NCBI RefSeq assembly: GCF_014204975.1
Contig: NZ_JACHMM010000001.1
Location: 3,906,001 to 3,970,000 of the forward strand
Length of the DNA: 64,000 nucleotides
Reading direction: 5' to 3'
Origin: Jiangella mangrovi
GTDB taxonomy: Bacteria; Actinomycetota; Actinomycetes; Jiangellales; Jiangellaceae
Below are positions 24,110 to 33,397 of the stretch, piece by piece. How positions within the stretch are numbered: the stretch's first letter is position 1; each line of letters opens with the position of its first letter. Both the position numbers and the translations under genes were made by a program. The notes under the pieces are model-generated. The model was not told the origin of the DNA. It ran no database searches and was given only the letters and a program-made list of their open reading frames with translations.

Positions 24110-26788
24110 ATGGAGACCGCCGAGATCCGGCGCCGGTTCCTCGACCACTTCGAGAAGAACGGTCACGCCGTCGTCCCCAGCGCCTCGCTGATCTCGCCCG
24201 ACCCGTCGCTGCTGTTCACGGTGGCGGGCATGGTGCCGTTCATCCCGTACCTGACGGGGCAGCAGGCGTCGCCGTGGCCGCGGGCCACCAGCGTGCAGAA
24301 GTGCATCCGGACCGGCGACATCGAAGAGGTCGGCAAGACCACCCGGCACGGCACGTTCTTCCAGATGAACGGCAACTTCTCCTTCGGCGACTACTTCAAG
24401 GAAGGCGCCATCACCCACGCCTGGGACCTCATCACGAAGTCCCAGGCCGACGGCGGCTACGGGTTCGCCGAGGACAAGATCTGGGTCACCGTCTACCACG
24501 ACGACGACGAGGCCGCGGAGCTCTGGAAGAAGATCGCCGGCCTGCCCGACGAGCGCATCCAGCGGCGCGGCCTGCTCGACAACTACTGGCACACCGGCCA
24601 GCCCGGCCCGGGCGGCCCGTGCAGCGAGATCTACATCGACCGTGGCGCCGAGCACGGACCCGACGGCGGCCCCGTCGTCGACGAGGACCGGTTCCTCGAG
24701 ATCTGGAACCTGGTCTTCATGCAGGAGCAGATCACCGACGTCCGGGCGAAGGACGACTTCACCGTCGTCGGCGATCTCCCGTCGAAGAACATCGACACCG
24801 GCATGGGGCTCGAGCGCGTCGCGTACCTGCTGCAGGGCGTCGACAACATGTACGAGATCGACCAGGTCCGCCCGACGCTGCAGCGCGCGGCCGACCTCTC
24901 GGGCCGGCGCTACGGCGCCGACCACACCGACGACGTCCGCATGCGGGTCGTCGCCGACCACGTGCGCAGCTCGCTCATGCTCATCGGCGACGGCGTGACC
25001 CCGTCCAACGAGGGCCGCGGCTACGTGCTGCGCCGGCTGCTGCGCCGCTCGGTCCGCGCCATGCGGCTGCTCGGCGTCGAGGACAAGGCGCTGCCCGAAC
25101 TGCTGCCCACCGCCAAGGACTGCATGAGGGCGGCCTACCCGGAGCTCGAGTCCGACTTCGAGCGCATCTCCTCCGTCGCGTACGCCGAGGAAGAGGCGTT
25201 CCGCCGCACGCTGCAGACCGGCACGCAGATCTTCGACCTCGCGGCCGACGAGGCGAAGCGGGCCGGCGAGTTCGCGCTGCCCGGCGACACCGCGTTCAAA
25301 CTGCACGACACCTACGGCTTCCCCATCGACCTCACGCTGGAGATGGCGGCCGAGCAGGGGCTGAAGGTCGACGAGGGTCACTTCCGCCGGCTCATGACCG
25401 AGCAGCGCGAGCGGGCCAGGGCCGACGCGAAGTCGAAGAAGACCGGCGGCGCCGACCTCAGCGCCTACCGGACGCTGCGCGACGCCGGCCCCACGCCGTT
25501 CACCGGCTACGACGAGCTCGAGACCGACAGCACGATCCGCGGCCTGCTGCTCGACGGCGTCGCCATCCCGGGCGCCGGCGAGGGCGAGACCATCGAGATC
25601 GTGCTCGACCGCACGCCGTTCTACGCCGAGTCCGGCGGCCAGGACAGCGACGCCGGCGTCATCACCGGCGACGGCTTCGAGCTCGAGGTCCTCGACGTGC
25701 AGCGGCCCATCAAGGGCCTCATCGTGCACAAGGCGCGCGTCCTCAAGGGCGAGGTCATCAGCGGCCAGGACGTCGCGGCCAAGGTCGACCAGGAGTGGCG
25801 GGTCGGCGCCTGCCAGGCGCACTCCGGCACCCACATCGTGCACGCGGCGCTGCGCCAGGTACTCGGCCCGCAGGCGCTGCAGAGCGGCTCGTACAACAAG
25901 CCCGGTTACCTACGCCTCGACTTCGCCTGGGGGCAGGCGCTCGGCGCGCAGACCCGCAGCGAGGTCGAAGAGGTCGCCAACCTGGCGATCCGCCGCGACC
26001 ACTCGGTGTCGGCCACGTACATGCCGCTCGAGCGGGCCCGCGAGATCGGCGCGCTGGCGCTGTTCGGCGAGACGTACGACGAAGAGGTGCGCGTCGTCGA
26101 GATGGGCGGCGCCTGGTCGCGCGAGCTCTGCGGTGGCACGCACGTGGCCCACTCGTCGCAGGTCGGGCTGGTCACGCTGACCGGCGAGGGCTCCGTCGGC
26201 GCCGGTACCCGCCGGGTCGAGGCGTTCGTCGGCATCGAGGGCTTCCGCCACCTCGCCCGCGAGCGCACGCTGGTCAACCAGCTGGTCGACCTCCTCAAGG
26301 TGCAGCAGCCCGACCAGCTGCCCGAGCGCATCGAGAAGCTGGTCGCGCAGGTCCGCGACGCGGAGAAAGAGCTGGCGAAGGCCCGCTCGTCGGAGCTCGG
26401 CGCCCAGGCGGCCGAGCTGGCGGCGGCGGCCCGCGACGTCTACGGGGTCGCGTTCGTCGGCCACACCGCGCCCGAGGGCACGGCGGCCGACGACCTCCGC
26501 TCGCTGGCGCTGGACGTCCGCGGCCGGCTGGGCAACGAGCGCCCGGCCGTCGTCGCGGTGGCCGGCGCCGGCGACAGTGGGCGGCCCAGCGTCGTCATCG
26601 CGGTCAACGAGGCCGGGCGCGAGTGGGGCGTCAAGGCCGGTGCGCTGGTCCGGGTCGCCGCCCAGACGCTGGGTGGCGGCGGTGGCGGCAAGGACGACGT
26701 CGCGCAGGGCGGCGGCACCGACGCGAGCAAGATCGGCGAGGCGTTGACGCAGGTGGAACACGCCATCGGCCAGGCCGTGACCAACTAG
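24110..26788 (+). CDS. alaS: Alanyl-tRNA synthetase
   Basis: An 892-residue class II synthetase with editing function. The N-terminal catalytic domain begins 'IRRRFLDHFEKNGHAVVPSASL' and includes 'RATSVQKCIRTGDIEEVGKT'. The editing domain carries HSGTH and the zinc-type motif RELCGGTHV. The C-terminal domain ends with 'LGGGGGGKDDVAQGGG', the DHHA1 glycine-rich segment. The length is normal. The ruvX start codon overlaps the stop by one base, so translation is coupled. Confidence 0.98.
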   Translation: METAEIRRRFLDHFEKNGHAVVPSASLISPDPSLLFTVAGMVPFIPYLTGQQASPWPRATSVQKCIRTGDIEEVGKTTRHGTFFQMNGNFSFGDYFKEGAITHAWDLITKSQADGGYGFAEDKIWVTVYHDDDEAAELWKKIAGLPDERIQRRGLLDNYWHTGQPGPGGPCSEIYIDRGAEHGPDGGPVVDEDRFLEIWNLVFMQEQITDVRAKDDFTVVGDLPSKNIDTGMGLERVAYLLQGVDNMYEIDQVRPTLQRAADLSGRRYGADHTDDVRMRVVADHVRSSLMLIGDGVTPSNEGRGYVLRRLLRRSVRAMRLLGVEDKALPELLPTAKDCMRAAYPELESDFERISSVAYAEEEAFRRTLQTGTQIFDLAADEAKRAGEFALPGDTAFKLHDTYGFPIDLTLEMAAEQGLKVDEGHFRRLMTEQRERARADAKSKKTGGADLSAYRTLRDAGPTPFTGYDELETDSTIRGLLLDGVAIPGAGEGETIEIVLDRTPFYAESGGQDSDAGVITGDGFELEVLDVQRPIKGLIVHKARVLKGEVISGQDVAAKVDQEWRVGACQAHSGTHIVHAALRQVLGPQALQSGSYNKPGYLRLDFAWGQALGAQTRSEVEEVANLAIRRDHSVSATYMPLERAREIGALALFGETYDEEVRVVEMGGAWSRELCGGTHVAHSSQVGLVTLTGEGSVGAGTRRVEAFVGIEGFRHLARERTLVNQLVDLLKVQQPDQLPERIEKLVAQVRDAEKELAKARSSELGAQAAELAAAARDVYGVAFVGHTAPEGTAADDLRSLALDVRGRLGNERPAVVAVAGAGDSGRPSVVIAVNEAGREWGVKAGALVRVAAQTLGGGGGGKDDVAQGGGTDASKIGEALTQVEHAIGQAVTN

Positions 26789-27249
26789 TGCGGACGGGCG
26801 TCAGGCTGGGGGTCGATGTCGGGACGGTCCGCATCGGGGTCGCGTCCTGCGACCGCGACGGGCTCATCGCCACGCCCATCGAGACGGTCCGACGCGGCAA
26901 GGGTGACCTGCGGCGCATCGGGATGCTGGTGACCGAGTACGACGCGATCGAGATCGTGCTCGGATTACCGCGTAGTCTCGATGGGAAGGAGCACGCGGCG
27001 GCAGTGCACGCCAGGGCCTTTGGTGCCGATTTGGCACGATTTGTGGCACCATGCCCGGTGCGGCTCGTCGACGAAAGGCTGAGTACCACCGTCGCAGCGC
27101 GTGGGATGCGAGCCAGCGGTGTCTCGTCGCGTGCGGCACGCCCGGCCATCGACCAGGCCGCGGCGATGGTGATCCTGCAAGACGCGCTGGACGCCGAGCG
27201 CAGGGCCGGCGAGCCGCCTGGAGAGGTGCTGACGGTAACGGATGAGTGA
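26788..27249 (+). CDS. ruvX: Holliday junction resolvase-like protein RuvX (YqgF)
   Basis: A 153-residue RNase H-fold nuclease implicated in pre-16S rRNA processing and possibly junction resolution. It opens LGVDVGTVRIGVASCDRDG with the first catalytic Asp. The other motifs are IVLGLPRSLDG and VRLVDERLSTTVA with Glu, and a last acidic residue in PAIDQAAAMVILQ. The start is GTG 26788, sharing one base with the alaS stop codon. It overlaps mltG by 8 nt. Confidence 0.95.
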   Translation: MRTGVRLGVDVGTVRIGVASCDRDGLIATPIETVRRGKGDLRRIGMLVTEYDAIEIVLGLPRSLDGKEHAAAVHARAFGADLARFVAPCPVRLVDERLSTTVAARGMRASGVSSRAARPAIDQAAAMVILQDALDAERRAGEPPGEVLTVTDE

Positions 27250-28393
27250 CCTGTACACGTCGGAGGAGGAGATCGTCCGCCCCCGGCGTCAGCGGCGCCG
27301 TCGGCGCAAGCGCAGCCGGTTCGGCTCCTTCGTGGCCGTGCTGGCCTCGCTCGCCGTCATCGGCGGAGTCCTGGGCGGCATCTACTACGGCGGCAGCGCG
27401 CTGCTGAACAGCGTCGACGGCCTGTTCGGTGAGGCCGAGGACTTTCCCGGCCCGGGCACCGGCGAGGTCAACGTGACCATCGCCGACGGCGCCACCATCA
27501 GCGCCATGGGCGCCACGCTCTTCGACGCCGGCGTCGTCGCCAGCCAGGACGCGTTCGTCGCGGCCGCCGACCAGAATCCCGACGCCCGGGGCATCCAGCC
27601 GGGCAACTACGTGCTGCGCAGCGAGATGCGCGCCGCCGATGCCGTCGCCGCCCTGGTCGACGGCGCGGGCGGCGAGCGGGTCTCGCTGCCCGAGGGCTAC
27701 CGGGTCCGGCAGACCGTCGAGCGGCTCGCCGAGACCTCCGGGTTCACCGTCGAGGAGTTGCAGGCCGCCGTCGACGCCGCCACGCTGCCCGACTACGCCC
27801 AGGGTGTGGCCGAGGGTTTCCTGTTCCCGGCGTCCTACGGCCTGGGCGGCGACGTCACTCCGGAGTCGCTGATCGCGTCCATGGTGGCCCAGTTCGACCA
27901 GGTCGCCACCGACGTCAACCTCGTCGACGGCGCCGCAGCGCTCGACCTCACCCCACTGCAGGTGGTGACGGTGGCGAGCATCGTCCAGCGCGAGGTGAGC
28001 CGCGAGGAGGACATGCCGCGGGTCGCCGAGGTCATCTACAACCGGATGTCCGGCGCCTGCACGGCCAACGGGGTGCCCGAGGGCCGGCTGCAGATGGACT
28101 CCACCGTCCACTACGCCGTCGACGACTACTCCAGCGTCTACACGTCGAGTGAGCAGCGCCAGGTCGACTCGCCCTACAACACCTACCGGGTGTCCGGGCT
28201 GCCGCCGGGGCCCATCGCCTCGCCCGGCGAGGCGGCGCTCTCCGCGGCGCTCAACCCGTCGAGCGAGGGCAGCTGCTACTTCGTCGCGGTGAACCTCGAG
28301 ACCGGCGAGACCGCGTTCGCCGTCACCGAGGCCGACCACCAGGCGAACATCGCGCTCCTCGACGCGTACTGCCGCGAGAGCGATCTGTGCTGA
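27242..28393 (+). CDS. mltG: Endolytic murein transglycosylase MltG
   Basis: A 383-residue membrane enzyme that cuts nascent peptidoglycan strands and sets glycan length. A basic cytoplasmic stretch (RRQRRRRRKRSRF) is followed by one transmembrane helix (about 28-50), a LysM-like segment, and the YceG domain with the catalytic Glu in VASIVQREVSREEDMPRVAEVIYNRM. The end 'FVAVNLETGETAFAVTEADHQANIALL' is typical. It overlaps both ruvX and aroE. Confidence 0.96.
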   Translation: MSDLYTSEEEIVRPRRQRRRRRKRSRFGSFVAVLASLAVIGGVLGGIYYGGSALLNSVDGLFGEAEDFPGPGTGEVNVTIADGATISAMGATLFDAGVVASQDAFVAAADQNPDARGIQPGNYVLRSEMRAADAVAALVDGAGGERVSLPEGYRVRQTVERLAETSGFTVEELQAAVDAATLPDYAQGVAEGFLFPASYGLGGDVTPESLIASMVAQFDQVATDVNLVDGAAALDLTPLQVVTVASIVQREVSREEDMPRVAEVIYNRMSGACTANGVPEGRLQMDSTVHYAVDDYSSVYTSSEQRQVDSPYNTYRVSGLPPGPIASPGEAALSAALNPSSEGSCYFVAVNLETGETAFAVTEADHQANIALLDAYCRESDLC

Positions 28394-29244
28394 CGCGTCG
28401 CTGCGCCGTCCTCGGATCGCCGATCGCGCACTCGCTCTCGCCGGTGATCCACCGGGCGGCGTACCGGTCGCTGGGGCTGGACTGGGAGTACACCGCGCAC
28501 GAGGTCGCGGAGGAGTCGTTGCCGGCGTTCGTCGCCGGGCTCGGGCCGGAGTGGCGCGGCCTCTCGCTGACGATGCCGCTCAAGCGGGTGGCGCTGGACG
28601 TCGCGACGACGGCGTCCGACGTCGCCCGGACGGTCGGCGCGGCGAACACCCTGGTCCGGCGCGACGACGGCGGCTGGGACGCCGACAACACCGACGTGCC
28701 CGGCGTCGTGGCGACGCTGCGCGCGGCCTCGGGCGGGCCGGTCGACGGGGCTTCGACCCCCGGGCCGGTGTGCCTGTGGGGTGGGGGAGCGACGGCGTCC
28801 AGCGTGCTGGCGGCGCTGGCGTTCCTCGAGAGTGGTCCGGTCCACGTGCACGTCCGGTCCGCGGCGCGGGCCGGCGGTGCGCTGGCGGTCGCGGCCGCCC
28901 TGGGACACCCGGCCGAGCCCGCGCCCTGGGCGGTCCTGCCGGCCTGCGCCGACGCCGGCGTAACGGTGACGACGGCGCCGTCGGGCGCGATGGACGAGCT
29001 GGCGTCGTCGCTGGTCGTGGGGCTGGGTGGCGGCGTCTCCGGGCGGGTGCTGTTCGACGTCGTCTACGACCCGTGGCCCACACCCGTCGCCGCCGCCTGG
29101 CAGGCCGCCGGGGGAGTCGTGGCCAGCGGACTCGAGCTCCTCGTGCACCAGGCCGTCGGCCAGGTGCACCTCATGACCGGCTCCGACGTGCCGGCCGACC
29201 TGCTGCGGTCCGCGGCGCTGGCGGCGATCGGCGCCCGCGCGTGA
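28387..29244 (+). CDS. aroE: Shikimate dehydrogenase
   Basis: A 285-residue NADP-dependent enzyme that reduces 3-dehydroshikimate in aromatic amino acid synthesis. The substrate motif GSPIAHSLSP is at residues 9-18, catalytic Lys in LTMPLKR, NTDVPG follows the usual NTD, and the cofactor loop reads LWGGGATASSVLAAL. The first residues (LTRRCAVLGSPIAHSLSP) fit the family. It starts GTG 28387, inside the end of mltG. Confidence 0.95.
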   Translation: MLTRRCAVLGSPIAHSLSPVIHRAAYRSLGLDWEYTAHEVAEESLPAFVAGLGPEWRGLSLTMPLKRVALDVATTASDVARTVGAANTLVRRDDGGWDADNTDVPGVVATLRAASGGPVDGASTPGPVCLWGGGATASSVLAALAFLESGPVHVHVRSAARAGGALAVAAALGHPAEPAPWAVLPACADAGVTVTTAPSGAMDELASSLVVGLGGGVSGRVLFDVVYDPWPTPVAAAWQAAGGVVASGLELLVHQAVGQVHLMTGSDVPADLLRSAALAAIGARA

Positions 29245-29987
29245 CCCTGGTCGTCGTGCTGGTGGTCGCCGGGCTCGCCGCCGGAGCGCTGTTGCCGCTG
29301 CTGATCGCCCGGATCCCGGACCGCGAGCCGGTCGAGGTGTCCGCCGACGTGACGCCGGCCCCGGAGCCGTCGCCGGACTCGGCGCCGGAGCTGGTCGAGG
29401 GCGGCCGGCCGCCGACGCCGATCCCGTACCGCGAGCTGGCCGCCGCGCCCCGGCTGGCGGCCTGGCTCGCCGTCGCGACGGCGGCCGTCTGGGGCCTGCT
29501 GGCGATCGCCCGCGACGGCGCTCCCGGCGCGCCGGAGGAGCTGCCGGCCTACCTCGCGGTCGGGCTGCTCGGCGTCGCCATGGCCCATGTCGACCTGCGC
29601 ACCCAGCTGCTGCCGGACTGGCTGACGCTGACGGCGTTCGGTGCGGCGGGCGCCTGGCTCACCGTCGCCGCCGCCCTGACCGACTCGTGGGGCGCCTACG
29701 GACGGGCCTGGGCCGCGGCCGGCGCCTGCCTGGCGTTCTACCTGCTGCTGGCGCTGCTCCGCCCGGCCGACCTCGGCCTCGGCGACGTGAAGCTGTCGGT
29801 GTCGCTCGGGCTGCTGCTGGGGTGGGCGGGGTGGCAGGCGGTCGTGCTCGGGGTGTTCCTGGCCTTCCTGGTGGGCGCCGTCGTGGGCATCGCGCTGCTG
29901 GTGGTGGGGCGGGCGGGCCGGCGGACGAGCCTGCCGTTCGGCCCGCCGATGCTCGTGGGCGCGCTGCTCTCGCTGCTGCTGACGTAG
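29241..29987 (+). CDS. Prepilin peptidase (A24 family), short form
   Basis: A 248-residue polytopic membrane aspartyl protease of the TadV/PilD A24 family, which cuts leader peptides of type IV prepilins. The catalytic aspartates appear in MAHVDLRTQLLPDWLT and in GLGDVKLS. The methylase domain with zinc cysteines found in full PilD is absent. Instead the N-terminus has a Pro/Glu-rich stretch (VSADVTPAPEPSPDSAPEL). No pilin genes lie within the window. It overlaps aroE by 4 nt, the usual end of this actinobacterial block. Confidence 0.88.
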   Translation: MTLVVVLVVAGLAAGALLPLLIARIPDREPVEVSADVTPAPEPSPDSAPELVEGGRPPTPIPYRELAAAPRLAAWLAVATAAVWGLLAIARDGAPGAPEELPAYLAVGLLGVAMAHVDLRTQLLPDWLTLTAFGAAGAWLTVAAALTDSWGAYGRAWAAAGACLAFYLLLALLRPADLGLGDVKLSVSLGLLLGWAGWQAVVLGVFLAFLVGAVVGIALLVVGRAGRRTSLPFGPPMLVGALLSLLLT

Positions 29988-30008
29988 CCGAGTCCGGCGT
30001 CGGTGGTG

Positions 30009-30060
30009 CTGGTCCCCGCCCGGTTGGGAGGGTGCCCATCCTACGGGCGGGTACCGACAA
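30009..30060 (-). repeat. 52-bp dispersed repeat, copy A (intergenic)
   Basis: Read on the minus strand, this begins TTGTCGGTACCCGCCCGTAGG and ends CGGGGACCAG. Copy B at 41768-41819 on the plus strand matches 49 of 52 bases. Copy A lies just after the prepilin peptidase gene in non-coding DNA. Confidence 0.8.
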
Positions 30061-30079
30061 CCTCGCCGACCGCCGGACC

Positions 30080-30186
30080 GCTCACACTCGGGAAACCGCT
30101 GACGCTCGGGTAACCGGCTGACGCTCGGGAAAACGGCGGATGGCGGGTCGATCCGCGCGTCACGCGTCGGTTTCCCGAGCGTGAGC
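30080..30186. repeat. Cluster of 18-bp repeats between convergent genes
   Basis: Three direct copies, GCTCACACTCGGGAAACC (30080-30097), GCTGACGCTCGGGTAACC (30098-30115) and GCTGACGCTCGGGAAAAC (30117-30134), are followed by an inverted copy at 30169-30186. Pairing of a direct copy with the inverted one would form a long hairpin, so it could serve as a bidirectional terminator between the prepilin peptidase and the phosphatase gene. Confidence 0.7.
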
Positions 30187-30212
30187 CGGTTTCCCGGTGG
30201 GCGACGACGGCG

Positions 30213-30692
30213 TCAGGTGCGGCCGTCGGATTCCTGGGCGGAGAAGAGCGTCGGGTTGGGCCGGCTCCACTCCGCCTCGTAGACGGTGAAGCCGGCAGCG
30301 CGGGCGGCGGTACAGACGGCGGGGTCGTCGTCGACCAGCATGGCGACCTCGCGGCGCTCGGCCAGCCGCCGCAGCACGCCCACCTTGAACTGCCGTGCGG
30401 GGCGGCGGTCGTCGTCGGGGCGGAGCATGACGGTGCCGCGGGGCGCGCCGTTCGAGGCCAGCCACCTCTGCGTGACGGCGCGGGTGCGCTCGGGCCGGCC
30501 GCTCAGGTAGATCACCTCGTGCTCGTGCGCCAGCAGCGTGACGAGTTCGATGCCCTCGGCGAACGGCTCGTCGTCGCCCATGGCGCCGAAGAAGCCGGCC
30601 CAGTCCTTCGGGCGGCGGTCCAGGTGGTGCAGCCGGTGGTCGACGTTCGCGAGGACGCCGTCGATGTCGACGACGGCGACGGGGCGGCTCAT
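30213..30692 (-). CDS. HAD-like phosphatase (polynucleotide kinase 3'-phosphatase type)
   Basis: A 159-residue HAD-superfamily protein. The nucleophile motif is AVVDIDGVLANVDHR (Asp-Ile-Asp), motif II is VIYLSGRPER, and motif III/IV is VAMLVDDDPAVC. The 'SGRPERTRAVTQRWL' pattern resembles the phosphatase domains linked to T4 polynucleotide kinase. The substrate is unknown. It starts within the end of the polysaccharide deacetylase gene (ATGA overlap) and so is probably co-transcribed with it. Confidence 0.85.
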   Translation of the reverse strand: MSRPVAVVDIDGVLANVDHRLHHLDRRPKDWAGFFGAMGDDEPFAEGIELVTLLAHEHEVIYLSGRPERTRAVTQRWLASNGAPRGTVMLRPDDDRRPARQFKVGVLRRLAERREVAMLVDDDPAVCTAARAAGFTVYEAEWSRPNPTLFSAQESDGRT

Positions 30693-31585
30693 GGGTCTCC
30701 CGGGAGGACGTACTGGTAGCCGGCGGCGTCGAGGCCGCTCAGGATCTGCTCGAGCGCCGCGACCGTCTGCGACCGGTCGCCGCCGCCGTCGTGCAGCAGG
30801 ATGATCGCGCCCGGCTCGAGCTGGCCGAGCGTCTCCTGCACGATCGGCACCGTGCCCGGTCGCGACCAGTCCTTCGGGTCGACGGTCCAGTCCAGCGGCT
30901 CGAGGCCGACGTCGTCGAGGACCGCCTCGACCGGCGGCTGCACGTACGTGTTCGGCTGCCGGAACCAGCGCACCTCGGCGTCCTCGCCGAGCGCGTCGTC
31001 GATGGCCTCGTCGGTCTCGGCGATCTCGCGCTCGATCTGCTCGGCGCTGCGCTCGGAGAGCTTCTCGTCGTGGGTGTCGGTGTGGTTGCACAGCGCGTGC
31101 CCGGCGTCGACGACTTGCCGCACGACCTCGGGGTTCTCGCGGACCCGCTGGCCGACGACGCAGAACACGGCGGTCGCGTCGTGCGCCTCGAGCACGTCGA
31201 GGATCTGTGCGGTGTACACCGGGTGCGGGCCGTCATCGAAGGTGAGGGTGACGACGTAGTCGGCCGGGTCGCCGCCGGTGTCGGGGTTCCCCGCGCCGCC
31301 GTCACTGTCCCCGGAGCTCTCCCCGGAGCTCTCCCCAGAGCCGTCACCGGAGCTGTCACCGGAACCGTCACCCGACCCCGAGCCCGACCCGCCACCGGAC
31401 CCGGAGCCGCCGCCGTCGTCACCCGACCCGGCACCGGGGGAGGCGCTGGCCGACGGACCGGCCGACGGGCTCGCCGCCGCCTCGTCGTCGCGCGCGCCGC
31501 CGCGCTCGGCGGCGACCGCCATGAGCCCGATGAGGATGCCGAGAAGGACGGTGGCCGGCCAGGACAGGTTGTTCACCGGTGCCAC
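30689..31585 (-). CDS. Secreted or membrane-anchored polysaccharide deacetylase
   Basis: A 298-residue NodB-domain protein. An N-terminal hydrophobic helix (WPATVLLGILIGLMAVAA) acts as signal or anchor. It is followed by a low-complexity Ser/Gly/Asp linker of about 70 residues with repeated SGDGSGE units, then the deacetylase domain with TLTFDDGPH, HTDTHDE, WFRQPNTY and ILLHDGGG motifs. These metal enzymes remove acetyl groups from peptidoglycan or chitin-like sugars. The linker DNA is itself repetitive and could vary in length between strains. It overlaps the phosphatase gene downstream. Confidence 0.93.
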   Translation of the reverse strand: MAPVNNLSWPATVLLGILIGLMAVAAERGGARDDEAAASPSAGPSASASPGAGSGDDGGGSGSGGGSGSGSGDGSGDSSGDGSGESSGESSGDSDGGAGNPDTGGDPADYVVTLTFDDGPHPVYTAQILDVLEAHDATAVFCVVGQRVRENPEVVRQVVDAGHALCNHTDTHDEKLSERSAEQIEREIAETDEAIDDALGEDAEVRWFRQPNTYVQPPVEAVLDDVGLEPLDWTVDPKDWSRPGTVPIVQETLGQLEPGAIILLHDGGGDRSQTVAALEQILSGLDAAGYQYVLPGDP

Positions 31586-31659
31586 CTCCCTGCGGCGCTC
31601 GTCGACCCATGATCATAGGGTTCGGCCGGGCCGGAATCGGACAGGCGCGCCACGTCCGG

Positions 31660-33327
31660 TCAGCAGTTCGGCCGGCACTGCCGTTCGATCATGGCCTGCA
31701 GGAACACGCTCTGGATGTCGCTGGGGTCCTCGGCGTGGTAGGCGGTGGTGCCGGTGGCGGCCGAGATCTGCTGCAGCGCCTCCATGTCGGCCTCGGGGCC
31801 CATGCCGATGGTGATGATCGGCACCGGCGCGGCCGGGTCGAACTGGGCGGTGAGCTGGGTGAGCAGGGTCTCGAGGTCGATGCCCTCGGGGTCGTCCTCG
31901 TTGCGGCCGTCGGTGAGCAGCACGACGGAGTTGACCATGCCGGCCTGGTAGCTGCTGCGCATCTCCTGGAACGCCGCCAGCGCGGTGTCGTAGAGGCCGG
32001 TGCCGCCGTCGGCGATGTCCGGCAGCGACGCGGCGGCCGCCGCCAGGGCCTCGCCGCGCAGGGTGCCGTCCTCGGTGGGCTCGTTCATCGGCCCGACGTC
32101 GACCAGCTGGACGTAGTCATTGGGCGGGTCCTGCAGGATCGAGAACGCCCACAGGCCGACCGAGGCGTCCGGCGGGAACAGCTGCAGCGCCTCCAAGGCG
32201 GCGTCGCGGGTCAGTTCAATACGGGTGGCGTCGTCGGTGACCTGCTCGTTCATCGAGCCGGAGACGTCGATGACGGCGAGCATCCGCATGTCGAGCGCCA
32301 GCGCCGCCCACTGCCGCGACAGCTCGGTGACGGCGGCGGGGTCGGGGTCGGGGAGCAGCGCCGGCATCGCCTGGCGGGTGCCGTCGACGACGCCGGCGTT
32401 GCGGTCGGCGGTGCCGTCGGGGCTGCGGAAGCCGGCTCGCCGGATCGCCTCCTGCGCGTCGGTCGAGCCCAGGTACGTGACGAACGCCGCCGCGGCCGAC
32501 CGCGCGGCCTCGTCCTCGTCGGCGCCGGTGACCGCGAGTGCCGGGTAGTCGAAGGCCAGCGTCCCCTCGGCGGGGTAGAGGGCGGTCACGCGGGCGTCGC
32601 CGGCGTCGCGGTTGTAGGCGGCGACGGCCTGCTCGGTGGCCGTGAACGCGGCCGGCGACTCCGCCACCGCGGCGAACGCGTCGCCGACGGTGGGGACGGC
32701 GGCCTGCGACACCTGGGTCATGAGCTGGACCAGCTGGGTCCGGTCGACGTTCTCGCCGAGCGCGGTGCGCACGGCGATGAGGCTGGCGATGCCCTCGTCG
32801 TTGGCGGCGGGGTCGGCGATGACGGCCGGGCCCTCGCCCTGGACCAGCGCCGTCCACGAGATCTCCGCCTCGGACCCGCCGATCGCCTCGGCCGCCTGGC
32901 TCGGCATGACGACGACCAGCGGACTCAGCGCGACGCTGGCCAGCTCGGTCGCCGCGCCCTCCTCGACGGCCGGGCCGAACGCCCGCGTCTTCGGAACCCA
33001 CAGGTGCGGCGCCTCGGCCGAGCCGAGTGTGCCGACGACCGCCCCGGACGCCGCGGCGTTGACGTCGATCTGCACGCACCGGTCGCCCTGACGGGGGTCC
33101 GTCTCGGCGTAGCTGCGGCCCAGTTCGGTCAGGACCGGCTCGATGGTGGGGTCGGCGGCGACGGTCACCGCCAGCGGGCCGGCGCAGTCGCCGGTCCCGC
33201 GGTCCAGGACGGAGGCGACGCCGAGCCCGGCGGCCCCGATGAGGGCGACGGCCATGACGGACAGGCCGAGCCGGCGCAACCAGGGCGTCGGCGCGGCCTG
33301 ACGGTGCGAGGCGTGACGTCCTGGCAT
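31660..33327 (-). CDS. Extracytoplasmic substrate-binding and VWA domain protein
   Basis: A 555-residue protein. An N-terminal membrane helix (about 20-42, LGLSVMAVALIGAAGLGVASVL) precedes a type 2 periplasmic-binding-protein-like domain (TVAADPTIEPVLTELGRSYAE) and a C-terminal von Willebrand A domain with the MIDAS motif VIDVSGSMNE and later TDGRNEDD. The layout matches actinobacterial 'substrate-binding and VWA domain' proteins of unknown role, perhaps surface adhesion or signalling. It ends CRPNC. Three 9-bp direct repeats lie about 70 bp upstream of its start. Confidence 0.88.
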   Translation of the reverse strand: MPGRHASHRQAAPTPWLRRLGLSVMAVALIGAAGLGVASVLDRGTGDCAGPLAVTVAADPTIEPVLTELGRSYAETDPRQGDRCVQIDVNAAASGAVVGTLGSAEAPHLWVPKTRAFGPAVEEGAATELASVALSPLVVVMPSQAAEAIGGSEAEISWTALVQGEGPAVIADPAANDEGIASLIAVRTALGENVDRTQLVQLMTQVSQAAVPTVGDAFAAVAESPAAFTATEQAVAAYNRDAGDARVTALYPAEGTLAFDYPALAVTGADEDEAARSAAAAFVTYLGSTDAQEAIRRAGFRSPDGTADRNAGVVDGTRQAMPALLPDPDPAAVTELSRQWAALALDMRMLAVIDVSGSMNEQVTDDATRIELTRDAALEALQLFPPDASVGLWAFSILQDPPNDYVQLVDVGPMNEPTEDGTLRGEALAAAAASLPDIADGGTGLYDTALAAFQEMRSSYQAGMVNSVVLLTDGRNEDDPEGIDLETLLTQLTAQFDPAAPVPIITIGMGPEADMEALQQISAATGTTAYHAEDPSDIQSVFLQAMIERQCRPNC

Positions 33328-33397
33328 GGTCTGCGGCTCCGTGCGAGTCAGTGGGATTGCAGACTAACCGGGACCAATGCGACTCAGGTAGTTCTGT

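Noticed and set aside
24274-26787. Long plus-strand frame overlapping alaS in another phase
   Set aside because: Only its last part, from 26788 on, is a real gene (ruvX). The rest is a shadow of alaS.
31280-31430. Serine/glycine/aspartate-coding repeats considered as a CRISPR-like or minisatellite array
   Set aside because: They are explained by the linker of the polysaccharide deacetylase, and spacing is irregular with no unique spacers.
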